A DNA stretch of 64,000 bases, taken from Gemmatimonadaceae bacterium. Its GTDB lineage: Bacteria; Gemmatimonadota; Gemmatimonadetes; Gemmatimonadales; Gemmatimonadaceae. The notes under the pieces were generated by a model. It had not been told where the DNA came from, did not search any database, and worked only from the letters and a program-made list of their open reading frames with translations. The position numbers and the translations under genes are program-made. The stretch's first letter is position 1, and each line of letters begins with the position of its first letter. The stretch is from positions 1 through 64,000 of the forward strand of contig JADKJT010000012.1 of assembly GCA_016720905.1 (NCBI GenBank). Reading direction: 5' to 3'. This document shows positions 43,726 to 52,343 of the stretch, piece after piece.

Positions 43726-44729
43726 CAGAAGCGAAACTCTTTTCCGTCGTCGGCCGCGCGATAGATCGCCTCGAGCACGCGATGCACGAGCACCTGATCA
43801 TTGGGCGGCTCGTACGGCGCCTCGTCGCGAATGACCGCCAGGAAGTGCGCAATCTCGGCGCGGTAGCTCTGCAGGAACGGACTCTCGCGTGCCGCCGCTC
43901 CCGACGGAGACACGTCGACGCCCCGCCCGTTGAGTTCCTTGGTCACGCGCAACGGTGCCAATCGGGCCGAGCCGCGTGAGGCATGCACTTCAAACCACCA
44001 GCGCTCTTCGTCACCGACATACGACCAGGAGATGTCGAAGGCCATGACCAACCCGCCCTCGCACTCCAGGAAGACCTGCATGGCGTCTTCCACCGCCGAC
44101 GCGGCGCGGCCTCGGCGCATGACGGCCGAAACCCGCACGGGCGCCTTGAAGTCGGCCAGCCACAGCGCGAGGTCGAGCAGCGGGAAGCCCTGCTCGAGGA
44201 AGGCACCGCCACCCGCCTCGGCGCGCCGATGCCGCCAACCTTCGGCGCCGCGCTGGACCATCAGTGCGCCCGTCCGGATGGACGTGACCTGACCCAGTTC
44301 GCCGTTGCGGAGGAACTGATCCATCGCCTGCACGTCGGCGCGGAAACGCAGGTTGGTCCCCACCACCAGTCGGCGATCCACCTTGTTGGCCGCCGCAATG
44401 CACCGTTCCACACCGCGTGACGTGAGTGACAGCGGGCGTTCACACAGCACGTGCAGCTTGGCCCGCAGCGCGCTCAGCACATGCGGCTCGTGCAGGTGAT
44501 TGGGCGTGGTGATCACCACCGCGTCCAACTCGTCCGAGTCCAGCAGTTCCTCGAAGTCGGTGAAGACATCCGGCACACCGAAACGGTCGGCCAATGCACG
44601 GGCCTTGGCCCCATCGTTGTCGCACAGGGCCACCAGTGACGCCCCACGCAGCTTGGACAACACGGGAATGTGCGTCAACTGGGCAATCGCACCCGTGCCA
44701 ACCACGGCGATCCGCACGCCGTCCTTCAT
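43725..44729 (-). CDS. Gfo/Idh/MocA-family protein with altered active site
   Basis: The 334-residue product has the N-terminal Rossmann fold (VVGTGAIAQLTHIPVLSKLRG, LVALCDND) and the C-terminal alpha/beta domain. It also has the typical TTPNHLHEPHVLSAL. The EKP motif, whose Lys is important for hydride transfer, is ERP here (LCERPLSL, codon CGC), and the GGGxxxDxGxH motif is GGGAFLEQGFPLLD, so the catalytic His is Pro. It may bind a dinucleotide without normal oxidoreduction. It is the first gene of the overlapping run 44729-38216. Confidence 0.85.
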   Translation of the reverse strand: MKDGVRIAVVGTGAIAQLTHIPVLSKLRGASLVALCDNDGAKARALADRFGVPDVFTDFEELLDSDELDAVVITTPNHLHEPHVLSALRAKLHVLCERPLSLTSRGVERCIAAANKVDRRLVVGTNLRFRADVQAMDQFLRNGELGQVTSIRTGALMVQRGAEGWRHRRAEAGGGAFLEQGFPLLDLALWLADFKAPVRVSAVMRRGRAASAVEDAMQVFLECEGGLVMAFDISWSYVGDEERWWFEVHASRGSARLAPLRVTKELNGRGVDVSPSGAAARESPFLQSYRAEIAHFLAVIRDEAPYEPPNDQVLVHRVLEAIYRAADDGKEFRF

Positions 44730-44774
44730 GCCGCCTCCAGGAAGAATCGCATCACAGGGATCCCATGATGCCGG

Positions 44775-46103
44775 TCAATCAGCGAAGCCCACCACGGTGC
44801 CGGGGTAGTAGTGCTGCAGGATCATCCGCGCACTCTGGCCCGCCCGCGCGCGCCCGATCGCACCCCACTGACACAGTCCCACCCCATGCCCATTGCCGTT
44901 GCCGCGTAACGTCACGCCGGTCAGGCGTCCACCGTTTCGCGCCTCGCGCTCCACAGAAAAATACGTGCTGGACAGGTTCGCGCCACGCGCATCACGCAAA
45001 ACCGCTCGCACATCGCGCGCGCGAACGGTGATATCCCCGCGATCGGTCCGAAACTGCAACACCGCCACCCGCCCCGACGCACTCCGCTCGGCGACCTGCA
45101 GTTCACGGACCCCGGTCGCCTGTGGCTGCTGACTGCCCTGCAGTTCGATGGCGCGGCGCACCGCCTCGCTGAGCTGCTGTTCGCCCAATTCCTCAACCCA
45201 GTGATTGCGCGGATTGATGTCACAGTACGGACGCCCGGTCGAGAGGTCGATGTCATCCACCGACTGCAGGTACGGTTCTTCCCGGGCGTCACGCCACGCA
45301 TCGCGCGGTGTCGCGGTGCGTCCACCGCACGCCGAGTAGTACGGGGCGTCCACCGTACGACCGGCATAGCGCAACACCAGGCCAGCGGTGGCGTCAATCG
45401 CCTGATTCACCAGCGGATGCTCCACCTCGACGCCGCCATACACCTGATTGTTGACCGTCGCCACCATGTGCCACCCACTGGCCGGTTGCGGCGCGCCCTC
45501 TGCCGGTACGCGCACGTATGCATAGCTGCGCGCGGCAATCACCTGTGCTTCCAGGGCGGGACGGTCGGCGGGTTGGCGCGTGCCCAGTTCCAACGGCACC
45601 ACTCCCCGCAGGTAGTCTTCCACCGGCAGACGATTGACCACCTGCACGCCCGAGTCCGTCGCCGAAAACCACAGTTCTCCGCGATAGCGCTTGCCGTTGT
45701 ACGTCAGGAAACCGGAGGCAGTTGGGCGGGCTACGAATGGACCCGTGCGCCATGGCGTGGCATCGTCGCCTTCGCCCGCCACGCGCAGGAGTCCGCTGCG
45801 CTGTTCCACGCGCCAGCCTTCACCTCCCGCGCCCCGCACCAGCGACTGTCGGCCGCCCTGCTCGTCGATGCGCCAAGGCGTGGTGGCCGACACCAGGGCA
45901 CGGACGACGCCGCCGGACAACGCGATTCTGGCCTGACGGTCTGTCAGATCCAGACGACCGTGCAGTTCCTCGCTGGAGACAACGGGCGCCGCCGGACGCC
46001 TCTCGGTTCCACGCGGTGCGCAGGCGCTCGCTGCGAACGCCCCAATCATCAGACCTCCGCTGATGGAACCCGCGAGCGTTCGACGAGAGACCGCGCCGGT
46101 CAT
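44775..46103 (-). CDS. SpoIID/LytB-domain lipoprotein
   Basis: The 442-residue product starts at ATG 46103, which overlaps the RimO stop (ATGA). An RR-containing leader ends in a lipobox (FAASAC). The SpoIID domain is clear: VVNRLPVEDYLRGVVPLELG, ALEAQVIAARSYAYV, ATAGLVLRYAGRTVDAPYYSACGGRT and the end GHGVGLCQWGA, typical of the lytic transglycosylase/amidase-enhancer family. It contains the catalytic-type Glu of SpoIID near the VPLE motif. In non-sporulating bacteria it trims denuded glycan strands of peptidoglycan. Confidence 0.85.
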   Translation of the reverse strand: MTGAVSRRTLAGSISGGLMIGAFAASACAPRGTERRPAAPVVSSEELHGRLDLTDRQARIALSGGVVRALVSATTPWRIDEQGGRQSLVRGAGGEGWRVEQRSGLLRVAGEGDDATPWRTGPFVARPTASGFLTYNGKRYRGELWFSATDSGVQVVNRLPVEDYLRGVVPLELGTRQPADRPALEAQVIAARSYAYVRVPAEGAPQPASGWHMVATVNNQVYGGVEVEHPLVNQAIDATAGLVLRYAGRTVDAPYYSACGGRTATPRDAWRDAREEPYLQSVDDIDLSTGRPYCDINPRNHWVEELGEQQLSEAVRRAIELQGSQQPQATGVRELQVAERSASGRVAVLQFRTDRGDITVRARDVRAVLRDARGANLSSTYFSVEREARNGGRLTGVTLRGNGNGHGVGLCQWGAIGRARAGQSARMILQHYYPGTVVGFAD

Positions 46104-47497
46104 CGACCGTAGCTGCCCACGGTGGACGACAGCGCGCCGGCCATGGGCAACTGCCGGGACGGGCGATGCACCGGCGCCGCCGGCGCATCCACCAACGCGT
46201 GCCACGTCGCGCGGAAATCGTAGTCGTCCACCACCGAATCGATGCGCACGTCAACCATCGCGCCCGGCGGGGCATTCCCCGACAGATACACCACCCCGTC
46301 GATGTCGTCAGCCTGCCACGGCGCGCGCGCAATCAACTGGCCCGGCACGTCACCCGCTCTGTCGATCAGCACCCGCGTGTCGCGCCCCAGGAATCGCTCA
46401 TAGCGTTCGCCGGTGATGGCGCGCTGCAATTCCTCGATGCGTTCCTTGCGCTCGCGTTTGATGGAATCCGGCACGTCATCGTCAAGGTCGTACGCGCGCG
46501 TCCCCTCCTGCGGCGAATACGTGAAGCACCCGACGCGATCAAACTGCATCTCTTCCAGGAAGTCGCACAGCACCTGGAAATCGTCCTCGGTCTCGCCCGG
46601 AAACCCCACAATGACCGTCGTGCGCACTGTCAGGTCTGGGACGATGTCGCGATAGCGCGTCAGTCGCTCGCGAATGGACTTCTGCCGTTCGGGGCGCCGC
46701 ATGCGCGCCAGCACGGCGTCGGCGCCATGCTGCATGGGCGTGTCCAGGTAGCGCACGATGCGCGGATTCGCCGCAATCACCTCCAGCAGCCGCGGCGTGA
46801 TGCCGGCGCTGTACAGGTAAAGATTACGAATCCACGGAATGCTGGTCTCGCGCACAAGGGCTTCGAGCAACTCGGGCAGGGCGAATCCGTCGCGCCGATC
46901 GCGACCATAGTGCGCGAGATCCTGCGCCACGAGGTTGATCTCCCGTGCGCCCTGCACCTCCAGCAACTGCGCTTCGCGCACCAACTCATCCAGGGCAAAC
47001 GAGCGATGCTTCCCGCGCATCAGCGGAATGGCGCAAAACGCGCAACCATGATCGCAGCCTTCGCTCACCTTGAGATAGCGCACATGCGCGGCGTCGCCGC
47101 CAAACACGCGCACGCCCGGATGCTCCAACAGCTCGCCGCCAATCAGGCCGCGTTCGATGAGTTCGGGCAACAGTCGATCGGTTTCCGACGTGCCAAGGAA
47201 CACATCGACCTCGGGCAGCGCCTCGATCAGTTCGTCCTTGTGCCGTTCGATCATGCAGCCGATCGCGAAGACCGCGCGGCACGCACCATCCTCTTTCAGG
47301 CGGGTCGCGTCAAGAATGGCATCAATCGACTCCTGCTTGGCCGCATCGATGAACCCGCACGTGTTCACCACCACCACCTCGGCGTCGCGCAGATCGGTCA
47401 CCTGCTCGCCCCCGTGGGCCACGAGGTCGGCCAGATACCGCTCGGAATCCACCGTGTTTTTGTCGCACCCGAGGGTGACCAATCCGAACTTGAGCAT
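46100..47497 (-). CDS. rimO: Ribosomal protein uS12 methylthiotransferase RimO
   Basis: The 465-residue product starts at ATG 47497 (MLKFGLVTLGCDKN). It has the three N-terminal cluster cysteines (LGCDKN, NTCGFID and IGCM), the radical-SAM motif CDHGCAFC, and a C-terminal TRAM domain. It converts Asp88 of ribosomal protein S12 to 3-methylthioaspartate using SAM and two [4Fe-4S] clusters. RimO-specific CGFIDAAKQESIDAI separates it from MiaB. It is the gene before the SpoIID-like gene in the leftward run. Confidence 0.93.
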   Translation of the reverse strand: MLKFGLVTLGCDKNTVDSERYLADLVAHGGEQVTDLRDAEVVVVNTCGFIDAAKQESIDAILDATRLKEDGACRAVFAIGCMIERHKDELIEALPEVDVFLGTSETDRLLPELIERGLIGGELLEHPGVRVFGGDAAHVRYLKVSEGCDHGCAFCAIPLMRGKHRSFALDELVREAQLLEVQGAREINLVAQDLAHYGRDRRDGFALPELLEALVRETSIPWIRNLYLYSAGITPRLLEVIAANPRIVRYLDTPMQHGADAVLARMRRPERQKSIRERLTRYRDIVPDLTVRTTVIVGFPGETEDDFQVLCDFLEEMQFDRVGCFTYSPQEGTRAYDLDDDVPDSIKRERKERIEELQRAITGERYERFLGRDTRVLIDRAGDVPGQLIARAPWQADDIDGVVYLSGNAPPGAMVDVRIDSVVDDYDFRATWHALVDAPAAPVHRPSRQLPMAGALSSTVGSYGR

Positions 47498-47525
47498 TAG
47501 TGAAAGATAGCGCCGCCGGTCGCCG

Positions 47526-47975
47526 TCAGGGCGCGCGAATCGCCAGTTGCGCCCGAATGAAGGGCGAGAGGGTGTACGGCGCCAGCAGCGCCTCACTCAG
47601 ATGCGAGGCACCGTCGATCACCCCCAGGCACCCCGCCGCACCGCAGGCACAGGTGAACGCCTGCGCCATCTGCCATTCGGTGCTTGGATAGAAGTACACC
47701 AGTTCGTCACCCGCCCCGAGGTCACGTACTGCAACCAGCGCCAGCTGCTCCATGTCGAACGCCACATTGGGCGTGCACGAGTGGTTCACACACTCCAGAA
47801 ACGCGGGCGACGGGCGAATGTGCGTATCCGCGTCCAATTGGACGGTCAGATAGGACGGCTCCGCCAACCGGGGACTGTCGGCAAAGCTGACCAGCACCGT
47901 TCCCGCCGGCCGGTCAACAAGGATGCGGACGCAGCGCTGCCCAAGGTCCCCGCGGTGCCCGACGGCAAAATCCAT
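47526..47975 (-). CDS. SET-domain protein, putative lysine methyltransferase
   Basis: The 149-residue product has the SET core (FLECVNHSCTPNVAFD, DLGAGDELVYFYPSTEW) and a post-SET-like cysteine pair (CACGAAGCLG). The N-terminal SAM-binding GxG motif is poorly conserved and the protein is short, so activity is uncertain. It is cytosolic. SET proteins are best known from eukaryotes; bacterial homologues exist, a few acting on DNA-binding or ribosomal proteins. The gene lies 23 bases after YajQ and 28 before RimO, suggesting the target could be a translation protein, an inference only. Confidence 0.75.
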   Translation of the reverse strand: MDFAVGHRGDLGQRCVRILVDRPAGTVLVSFADSPRLAEPSYLTVQLDADTHIRPSPAFLECVNHSCTPNVAFDMEQLALVAVRDLGAGDELVYFYPSTEWQMAQAFTCACGAAGCLGVIDGASHLSEALLAPYTLSPFIRAQLAIRAP

Positions 47976-47998
47976 GTCGACGGGCAGACGGTCCGCCG

Positions 47999-48499
47999 CT
48001 ATCGGAAGTTGCCGAACTGCAGCTCCACTCCGAAATCGCCCTTGCGCAACACGGCCATGGCGTCCTGCAGGTCATCCTTGCTGGGCGATGTCACGCGCAC
48101 CTGGTCCCCCTGAATGGAGGCCTGCACCTTTTTCAGCTTGGCCTCCTTGATGCACGCCGAGACTTTCTTCGCGGTGTCGCTGTCCAGCGCCATCTTGAGC
48201 TTGATCTCGCGACGCAGCACGTCGCCGCCACCCGGCTTCACGTCGCCGATGTCCAGATTCTTCACCGGCACGCCGCGCTTGATGAACTTGGCCTGCAGCA
48301 TGTCGAACAGCGCTTCCATGCGCATGTCGCTGTCGGTGGCCAACTGGACAAGGCTTTCCGAGCGCTTGAACTCGATGGTCACCAGCGCGCCCTTGAAGTC
48401 GAACCGCTGGCTGACTTCCTTCTGCGCTTGATTGACCGCGTTGTCGACTTCCTGCAGGTCCACGCTGGTCGTCACGTCGAACGAATAGGTCGATGCCAT
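47999..48499 (-). CDS. yajQ: YajQ-family nucleotide-binding protein
   Basis: The 166-residue product matches YajQ over its whole length: STYSFDVTTSVDLQEVDNAVNQA, SQRFDFKG, MLQAKFIKRGVPVKNLDIG and the ending KDDLQDAMAVLRKGDFGVELQFGNFR. It has two ferredoxin-like RNP domains and binds nucleotides; some homologues bind cyclic di-GMP and modulate transcription. It starts just two bases after the sigma factor stop, so the genes are probably cotranscribed. Confidence 0.92.
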   Translation of the reverse strand: MASTYSFDVTTSVDLQEVDNAVNQAQKEVSQRFDFKGALVTIEFKRSESLVQLATDSDMRMEALFDMLQAKFIKRGVPVKNLDIGDVKPGGGDVLRREIKLKMALDSDTAKKVSACIKEAKLKKVQASIQGDQVRVTSPSKDDLQDAMAVLRKGDFGVELQFGNFR

Positions 48500-48501
48500 G
48501 T

Positions 48502-49362
48502 TTATCCGAGAAAACTTTCCAGGGCCTTGGCGCGCGAGACGTGTCGCAACCGCGAGAGCGCCTTTTCCTTGATCTGTCGCACACGCTCACGCGTGATGCC
48601 CAGCATCGCGCCAATCTCTTCCAGCGTCATCGGATCGGAACCGTCGATGCCGAAGTACAATCGCAGGATCTTGGCCTCGCGCTCCTTGAGGCTGCCCAGC
48701 GAATCCTCGATCGCCTCGGTCAGCGCCTTCTCAAACGTCTGCTCATCCGGCGTCGGATTCACCGTGTCCGCCAGATAGTCCAGCAGGCGATTGTCCTCAC
48801 CCGGCGTCAGAGGGGCATCGAGCGAGAGATGCACCTGGGAGATGGACATGGTCTTGGCGACCTCCTCCTCGGTGATGTCCATCCCCTCCGCGATCTCGGC
48901 GTGCGTGGCCTCGCGACCCAGTTCCTGCAACAGCGCGTTCGCCCGCTTGCCAATGCGGTGGAGCGTCCCCGCCCGATTGAGCGGCACACGCACAATGCGC
49001 GACTGCTCAGCCAACGCCTGCAGGATGGCCTGCCGGATCCACCACACGGCATAGGAGATGAACTTGATCCCCTTCGTCTCATCGAACTTGTGCGCCGCGC
49101 GAATCAGACCAAGGTTGCCCTCGTTGATCAGGTCGGACAGCGACACGCCCTGATTCTGGTACTTCTTGGCCACCGACACCACGAACCGCAGGTTCGATCG
49201 CACCAGCTTGTCGAGTGCCTCCTGATCACTGACGCGGATGCGTCGTGCCAACTCGGCTTCTTCTTCGCGCGAGATCAGGGGATACACGCTGATGTCGCGC
49301 AGATACTGGTCCAACGACCCTTCCTCGTACTGCGCCTTCTTTTTGGTGGGCGTTACTGCCAT
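48502..49362 (-). CDS. RNA polymerase sigma-70 factor, short RpoD/SigA type
   Basis: The 286-residue product starts at ATG 49362. It begins with region 1.2 (LDQYLRDISVYPLISREEEAEL) and has region 2 (LRFVVSVAKKYQNQGVSLSDLINEGNLGLIRAA, KFISYAVWWIRQAILQAL), region 3 and region 4 (MTLEEIGAMLGITRERVRQIKEKALSRLR). Region 1.1 and the large non-conserved insert of E. coli RpoD are absent. This compact primary-type sigma is typical of the Bacteroidetes/Gemmatimonadetes side of the tree. It should direct housekeeping transcription. Confidence 0.92.
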   Translation of the reverse strand: MAVTPTKKKAQYEEGSLDQYLRDISVYPLISREEEAELARRIRVSDQEALDKLVRSNLRFVVSVAKKYQNQGVSLSDLINEGNLGLIRAAHKFDETKGIKFISYAVWWIRQAILQALAEQSRIVRVPLNRAGTLHRIGKRANALLQELGREATHAEIAEGMDITEEEVAKTMSISQVHLSLDAPLTPGEDNRLLDYLADTVNPTPDEQTFEKALTEAIEDSLGSLKEREAKILRLYFGIDGSDPMTLEEIGAMLGITRERVRQIKEKALSRLRHVSRAKALESFLG

Positions 49363-49428
49363 GGCAACAGCGGCTCGGTGAGGCGGGGAAATCGAGCGAC
49401 GAGGAACTGAACATTCATCTGGGTGGAG

Positions 49429-49444
49429 CGACTTTCGCAAGTCG
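49429..49444 (-). terminator. Weak hairpin after signal peptidase
   Basis: CGACTT and AAGTCG pair around a TCGC loop just after the signal peptidase stop. No T-tract follows on the minus strand, so it could be an attenuator or a chance stem. Confidence 0.3.
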
Positions 49445-49449
49445 TCACC

Positions 49450-50250
49450 TCAATGCACGACCGTCCCCACGCGGGCCCAGCGAATTCTGGTCAGCCACGG
49501 TGCCGACACCGTGGAGTCTGGCGAAAAGCTGTAGTAGACGAACAATGGTGTTCCGCGCAGCAGACTGTCGGGCACGAAGCCCCAATACCGACTGTCCAGC
49601 GAGTTGTCGCGATTGTCCCCGAGCACGAAGAAGTGGTGCATGGGCACCACCAACGGTCCCCAGTTGTTCCGGGAGGGCCGGTAGCCGAGTCCGGCGGTGT
49701 AGATGTCGGCATCGGCGGCCACGGCCGTCTTGACCAGATGGCTGCTCTGCCAGCGAAACTCGTCATTGACCGGATCGACGCCCGGCTCCGTGTGCACCAC
49801 GTACCGCTCGTCTTGCGGAAGCCCGTTGCGCACGAGGGTGCCGTCGTGCATGGAGAGCGTGTCGCCCGCCACACCCACCAGGCGCTTCACGAAGTTCTTG
49901 CTGGGATCGACCGGGAACTCGAACACCACCACGTCACCGGGCTGCGGCGTCCGGATGGCCGGCAACCGCCGTCCGGAAAACGGGATCTCCGCCCCATACA
50001 CCAACTTGTTGACCAGCAGGAAATCACCCACCAGCAACGTCCGTTCCATGCTGCCGGACGGGATTTTGTAGGCTTCTACGAAGAACGTGTGCAACACCAG
50101 AAAGAGCAGCACGGCGGCCGGAAACACCTTGGCCCACTCCCACAGCCAGGACAGTCGCAACGCGCGCGGTGCGCGCGTGCGACCGTTCGCCGCGCGCAAC
50201 GCGCTCGCGCGCAACTCGGCGTCTGGAGGTGATCCTGGTACGGACGTCAT
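49450..50250 (-). CDS. lepB: Signal peptidase I
   Basis: The 266-residue product has one transmembrane segment (about 40-60, VFPAAVLLFLVLHTFF). It has the Ser motif (YKIPSGSMERTL), the Lys motif (NFVKRLVGVAGDTL) and box E (FVLGDNRDNSLDSRYWG). It cleaves leader peptides of exported proteins at the outer face of the inner membrane. It lies in the leftward run between the aldehyde dehydrogenase and the sigma factor. Confidence 0.94.
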   Translation of the reverse strand: MTSVPGSPPDAELRASALRAANGRTRAPRALRLSWLWEWAKVFPAAVLLFLVLHTFFVEAYKIPSGSMERTLLVGDFLLVNKLVYGAEIPFSGRRLPAIRTPQPGDVVVFEFPVDPSKNFVKRLVGVAGDTLSMHDGTLVRNGLPQDERYVVHTEPGVDPVNDEFRWQSSHLVKTAVAADADIYTAGLGYRPSRNNWGPLVVPMHHFFVLGDNRDNSLDSRYWGFVPDSLLRGTPLFVYYSFSPDSTVSAPWLTRIRWARVGTVVH

Positions 50251-50285
50251 GACGTGGGCGGCAACCGGTAAAGGCGTCGTGAGTG

Positions 50286-51773
50286 CTAGTAGTTGTCGAT
50301 CTGCGCGCGTTGCAGCGCGCCGGAGTAGTCCACGTACCCCACCTTCGTTTCCGAATAGAACTCGTACACTTCCCAGCCGCCTTCGCGATGCCCGTTGCCG
50401 GTTTGCTTCACCCCGCCAAACGGCAGGTGCGCTTCGGCGCCAATGGTGGGCGCGTTCACGTAGGTGATGCCGTTGTCCAGATCCTGCATGGCGCGGAAAG
50501 CCACGTTCACGTTGGACGTATACACCGAAGACGACAGTCCGTACCGGACGTCATTGTTCACCGTGAAGGCCTCTTCGACGTCGTCGACCTTGATGACCGA
50601 AAGCACCGGACCAAAAATCTCTTCCTGCTCCAGGCGCGATCCGGCCGTGACGCCGGCAAAAATCGTGGGCTGGAAGAAGAAACCGTTGTCGAGCGTGCCG
50701 CCCGTTGCCCGCTGTCCGCCGCACACCAGCGTCGCCCCCTGCGCGCGACCAATCTCGATGTACTCCTCAACCTTGGCGCGCGCCGCGGCATTCACCAACG
50801 GCCCCACGTCCGTGCCGGCTTCGCGACCATCGCCCAGTCGCAAGGCCGACGCGCGTTTGGCCAGACGCTCCACGAACTGGTCATGAATACCGGCCTGCAA
50901 CACCAGTCGGCTGGTGGCGGTGCAGCGCTGACCCGTGGTGCCAAACGCGCCCCACAGCACGCCGTCCAGCGCGAGATCGAGATCGGCATCGTTGAGCACG
51001 ATCTGCGCGTTCTTGCCACCCATTTCCAGAGAGAGACGCTTGTGCAGGCGGCCGCATGTCTCACCAACCAGGCTGCCAGTCTCCGTTGAGCCGGTGAACG
51101 AAATCACCGGCACGTGCGGATGCTCGACCATCGCCTTGCCAATGACGCTGCCCTTCCCGTACACCAGTTGAATCACTTCCGGCGGCAGTCCCGCGGCCAG
51201 CAGGATTTCCACCAGTGCGGTCGCCGTGTGCGGCACGTCTTCGGCCGGCTTGAGCACCACCGAGTTGCCGCACAACAGCGCGGGAAACGTCTTCCAGGTG
51301 GGAATGGCCATCGGGAAGTTGAACGGGGTGATGAGCCCGCACACCCCGATGGGGCGGCGCATGCTCATGGCCCACTTGTTGGCCAGTTCGCTGGGCACGG
51401 TGTGGCCAAACAGGCGCCGACCTTCCGTGGCTGCGTAGTAGGCCGTGTCGATGCCTTCCTGCACGTCGCCACGCGTTTCCGCCAGCGGCTTCCCCATTTC
51501 GCGCGTCATGAGATTCGCGATCTCTTCCTTGCGCGCCGCCATCAGGTCGCCAACGCGTCGCAGCACATCGCCCCGCGCCGGAGCCGGCGTGCGCTTCCAC
51601 CCCTCGAAGCCGCGTCGGGCGCTGTCGATGGCGGCGTGCACATCCTCCACGCCCGATTGCGGGAAACGGCCGATCAGGTCTCTCTGGTCAGCCGGATTGC
51701 GATTCTCGAAATAGTTGCCGGTGGACGGCGCGACCCACTGGCCGCCGATGAAATTCTTGAAGGTGTTGGACAT
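50286..51773 (-). CDS. Aldehyde dehydrogenase family protein
   Basis: The 495-residue product is full length. It shows the NAD-binding core (ITPFNFPMAIPTWK, ISFTGSTETG), the catalytic Glu in LEMGGKNAQIVL and Cys in TTGQRCTATSRL, and the ending PFGGVKQTGNGHREGG. The sequence is close to ALDH7-type or 2,5-dioxovalerate (alpha-ketoglutarate semialdehyde) dehydrogenases, oxidising an aldehyde to an acid with NAD(P)+. The substrate is not fixed by the sequence. It lies 18 bases after the small membrane protein gene. Confidence 0.9.
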   Translation of the reverse strand: MSNTFKNFIGGQWVAPSTGNYFENRNPADQRDLIGRFPQSGVEDVHAAIDSARRGFEGWKRTPAPARGDVLRRVGDLMAARKEEIANLMTREMGKPLAETRGDVQEGIDTAYYAATEGRRLFGHTVPSELANKWAMSMRRPIGVCGLITPFNFPMAIPTWKTFPALLCGNSVVLKPAEDVPHTATALVEILLAAGLPPEVIQLVYGKGSVIGKAMVEHPHVPVISFTGSTETGSLVGETCGRLHKRLSLEMGGKNAQIVLNDADLDLALDGVLWGAFGTTGQRCTATSRLVLQAGIHDQFVERLAKRASALRLGDGREAGTDVGPLVNAAARAKVEEYIEIGRAQGATLVCGGQRATGGTLDNGFFFQPTIFAGVTAGSRLEQEEIFGPVLSVIKVDDVEEAFTVNNDVRYGLSSSVYTSNVNVAFRAMQDLDNGITYVNAPTIGAEAHLPFGGVKQTGNGHREGGWEVYEFYSETKVGYVDYSGALQRAQIDNY

Positions 51774-51791
51774 CCCTCAAACCTAGCGAAA

Positions 51792-52343
51792 TCACCGCAC
51801 CGGGGGACTGGTGGTGGGTGCGATTGGTGCGTTCGGCGTCGGCGCGGCCGGCAATCCTTCGCAACTCCATTGGCCGGGACGTTCAACCGACGCAATGGCG
51901 TATCCCACGCGCGGCAGCACTTCGCGGGCCCCCAACGCCACGCCCCAAATGGTCACCAGCAGCGATGCGACGTGGGCCAGTCCCAGACGGTGGCGCCATG
52001 AACCCACGGCGCTCCATACGCCAAGCAGGGCCACACCACCGGTGGCGGCAGTGAATCCCACCAGGGGCAAACCACAACGGGCCGGCCACGGCCAATACAT
52101 GAGCCCTGCCGCCGCGGCCACGGCAAGGCTCACCTTGAGCCACGCCAACCAGGTGCCCCCCTCGGCGGGCGACGCCGCCCGCGACGGTGCCGCCGGAGCG
52201 GCCGCCTTCCCGGCCGGTGCCCGGCCGGCTGCCCCCGGAGGCGCCTGCAGCGCCTTGCGATCGGCCAGCAACTGCTCGTCCGAAACGGACGCCAGCTGTT
52301 TGTCGATCTTCGCCATCTCGGCTTCCCAATTGCGATCGCTCAT
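51792..52343 (-). CDS. Small membrane protein with charged N-terminus
   Basis: The 183-residue product has a hydrophilic N-terminus (MSDRNWEAEMAKIDKQLA), an Ala/Pro-rich linker and about three hydrophobic segments near residues 70-85, 92-110 and 122-137. No family is recognised. Its ATG overlaps the stop of the sigma-54-type regulator (ATGA). It may be an accessory protein of that regulator, but this is a guess. Confidence 0.6.
   Translation of the reverse strand: MSDRNWEAEMAKIDKQLASVSDEQLLADRKALQAPPGAAGRAPAGKAAAPAAPSRAASPAEGGTWLAWLKVSLAVAAAAGLMYWPWPARCGLPLVGFTAATGGVALLGVWSAVGSWRHRLGLAHVASLLVTIWGVALGAREVLPRVGYAIASVERPGQWSCEGLPAAPTPNAPIAPTTSPPVR

Noticed and set aside
46166..47500. Long open frame opposite rimO
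   Set aside because: High-GC shadow of rimO, with histidine/arginine-rich sequence and no family match.
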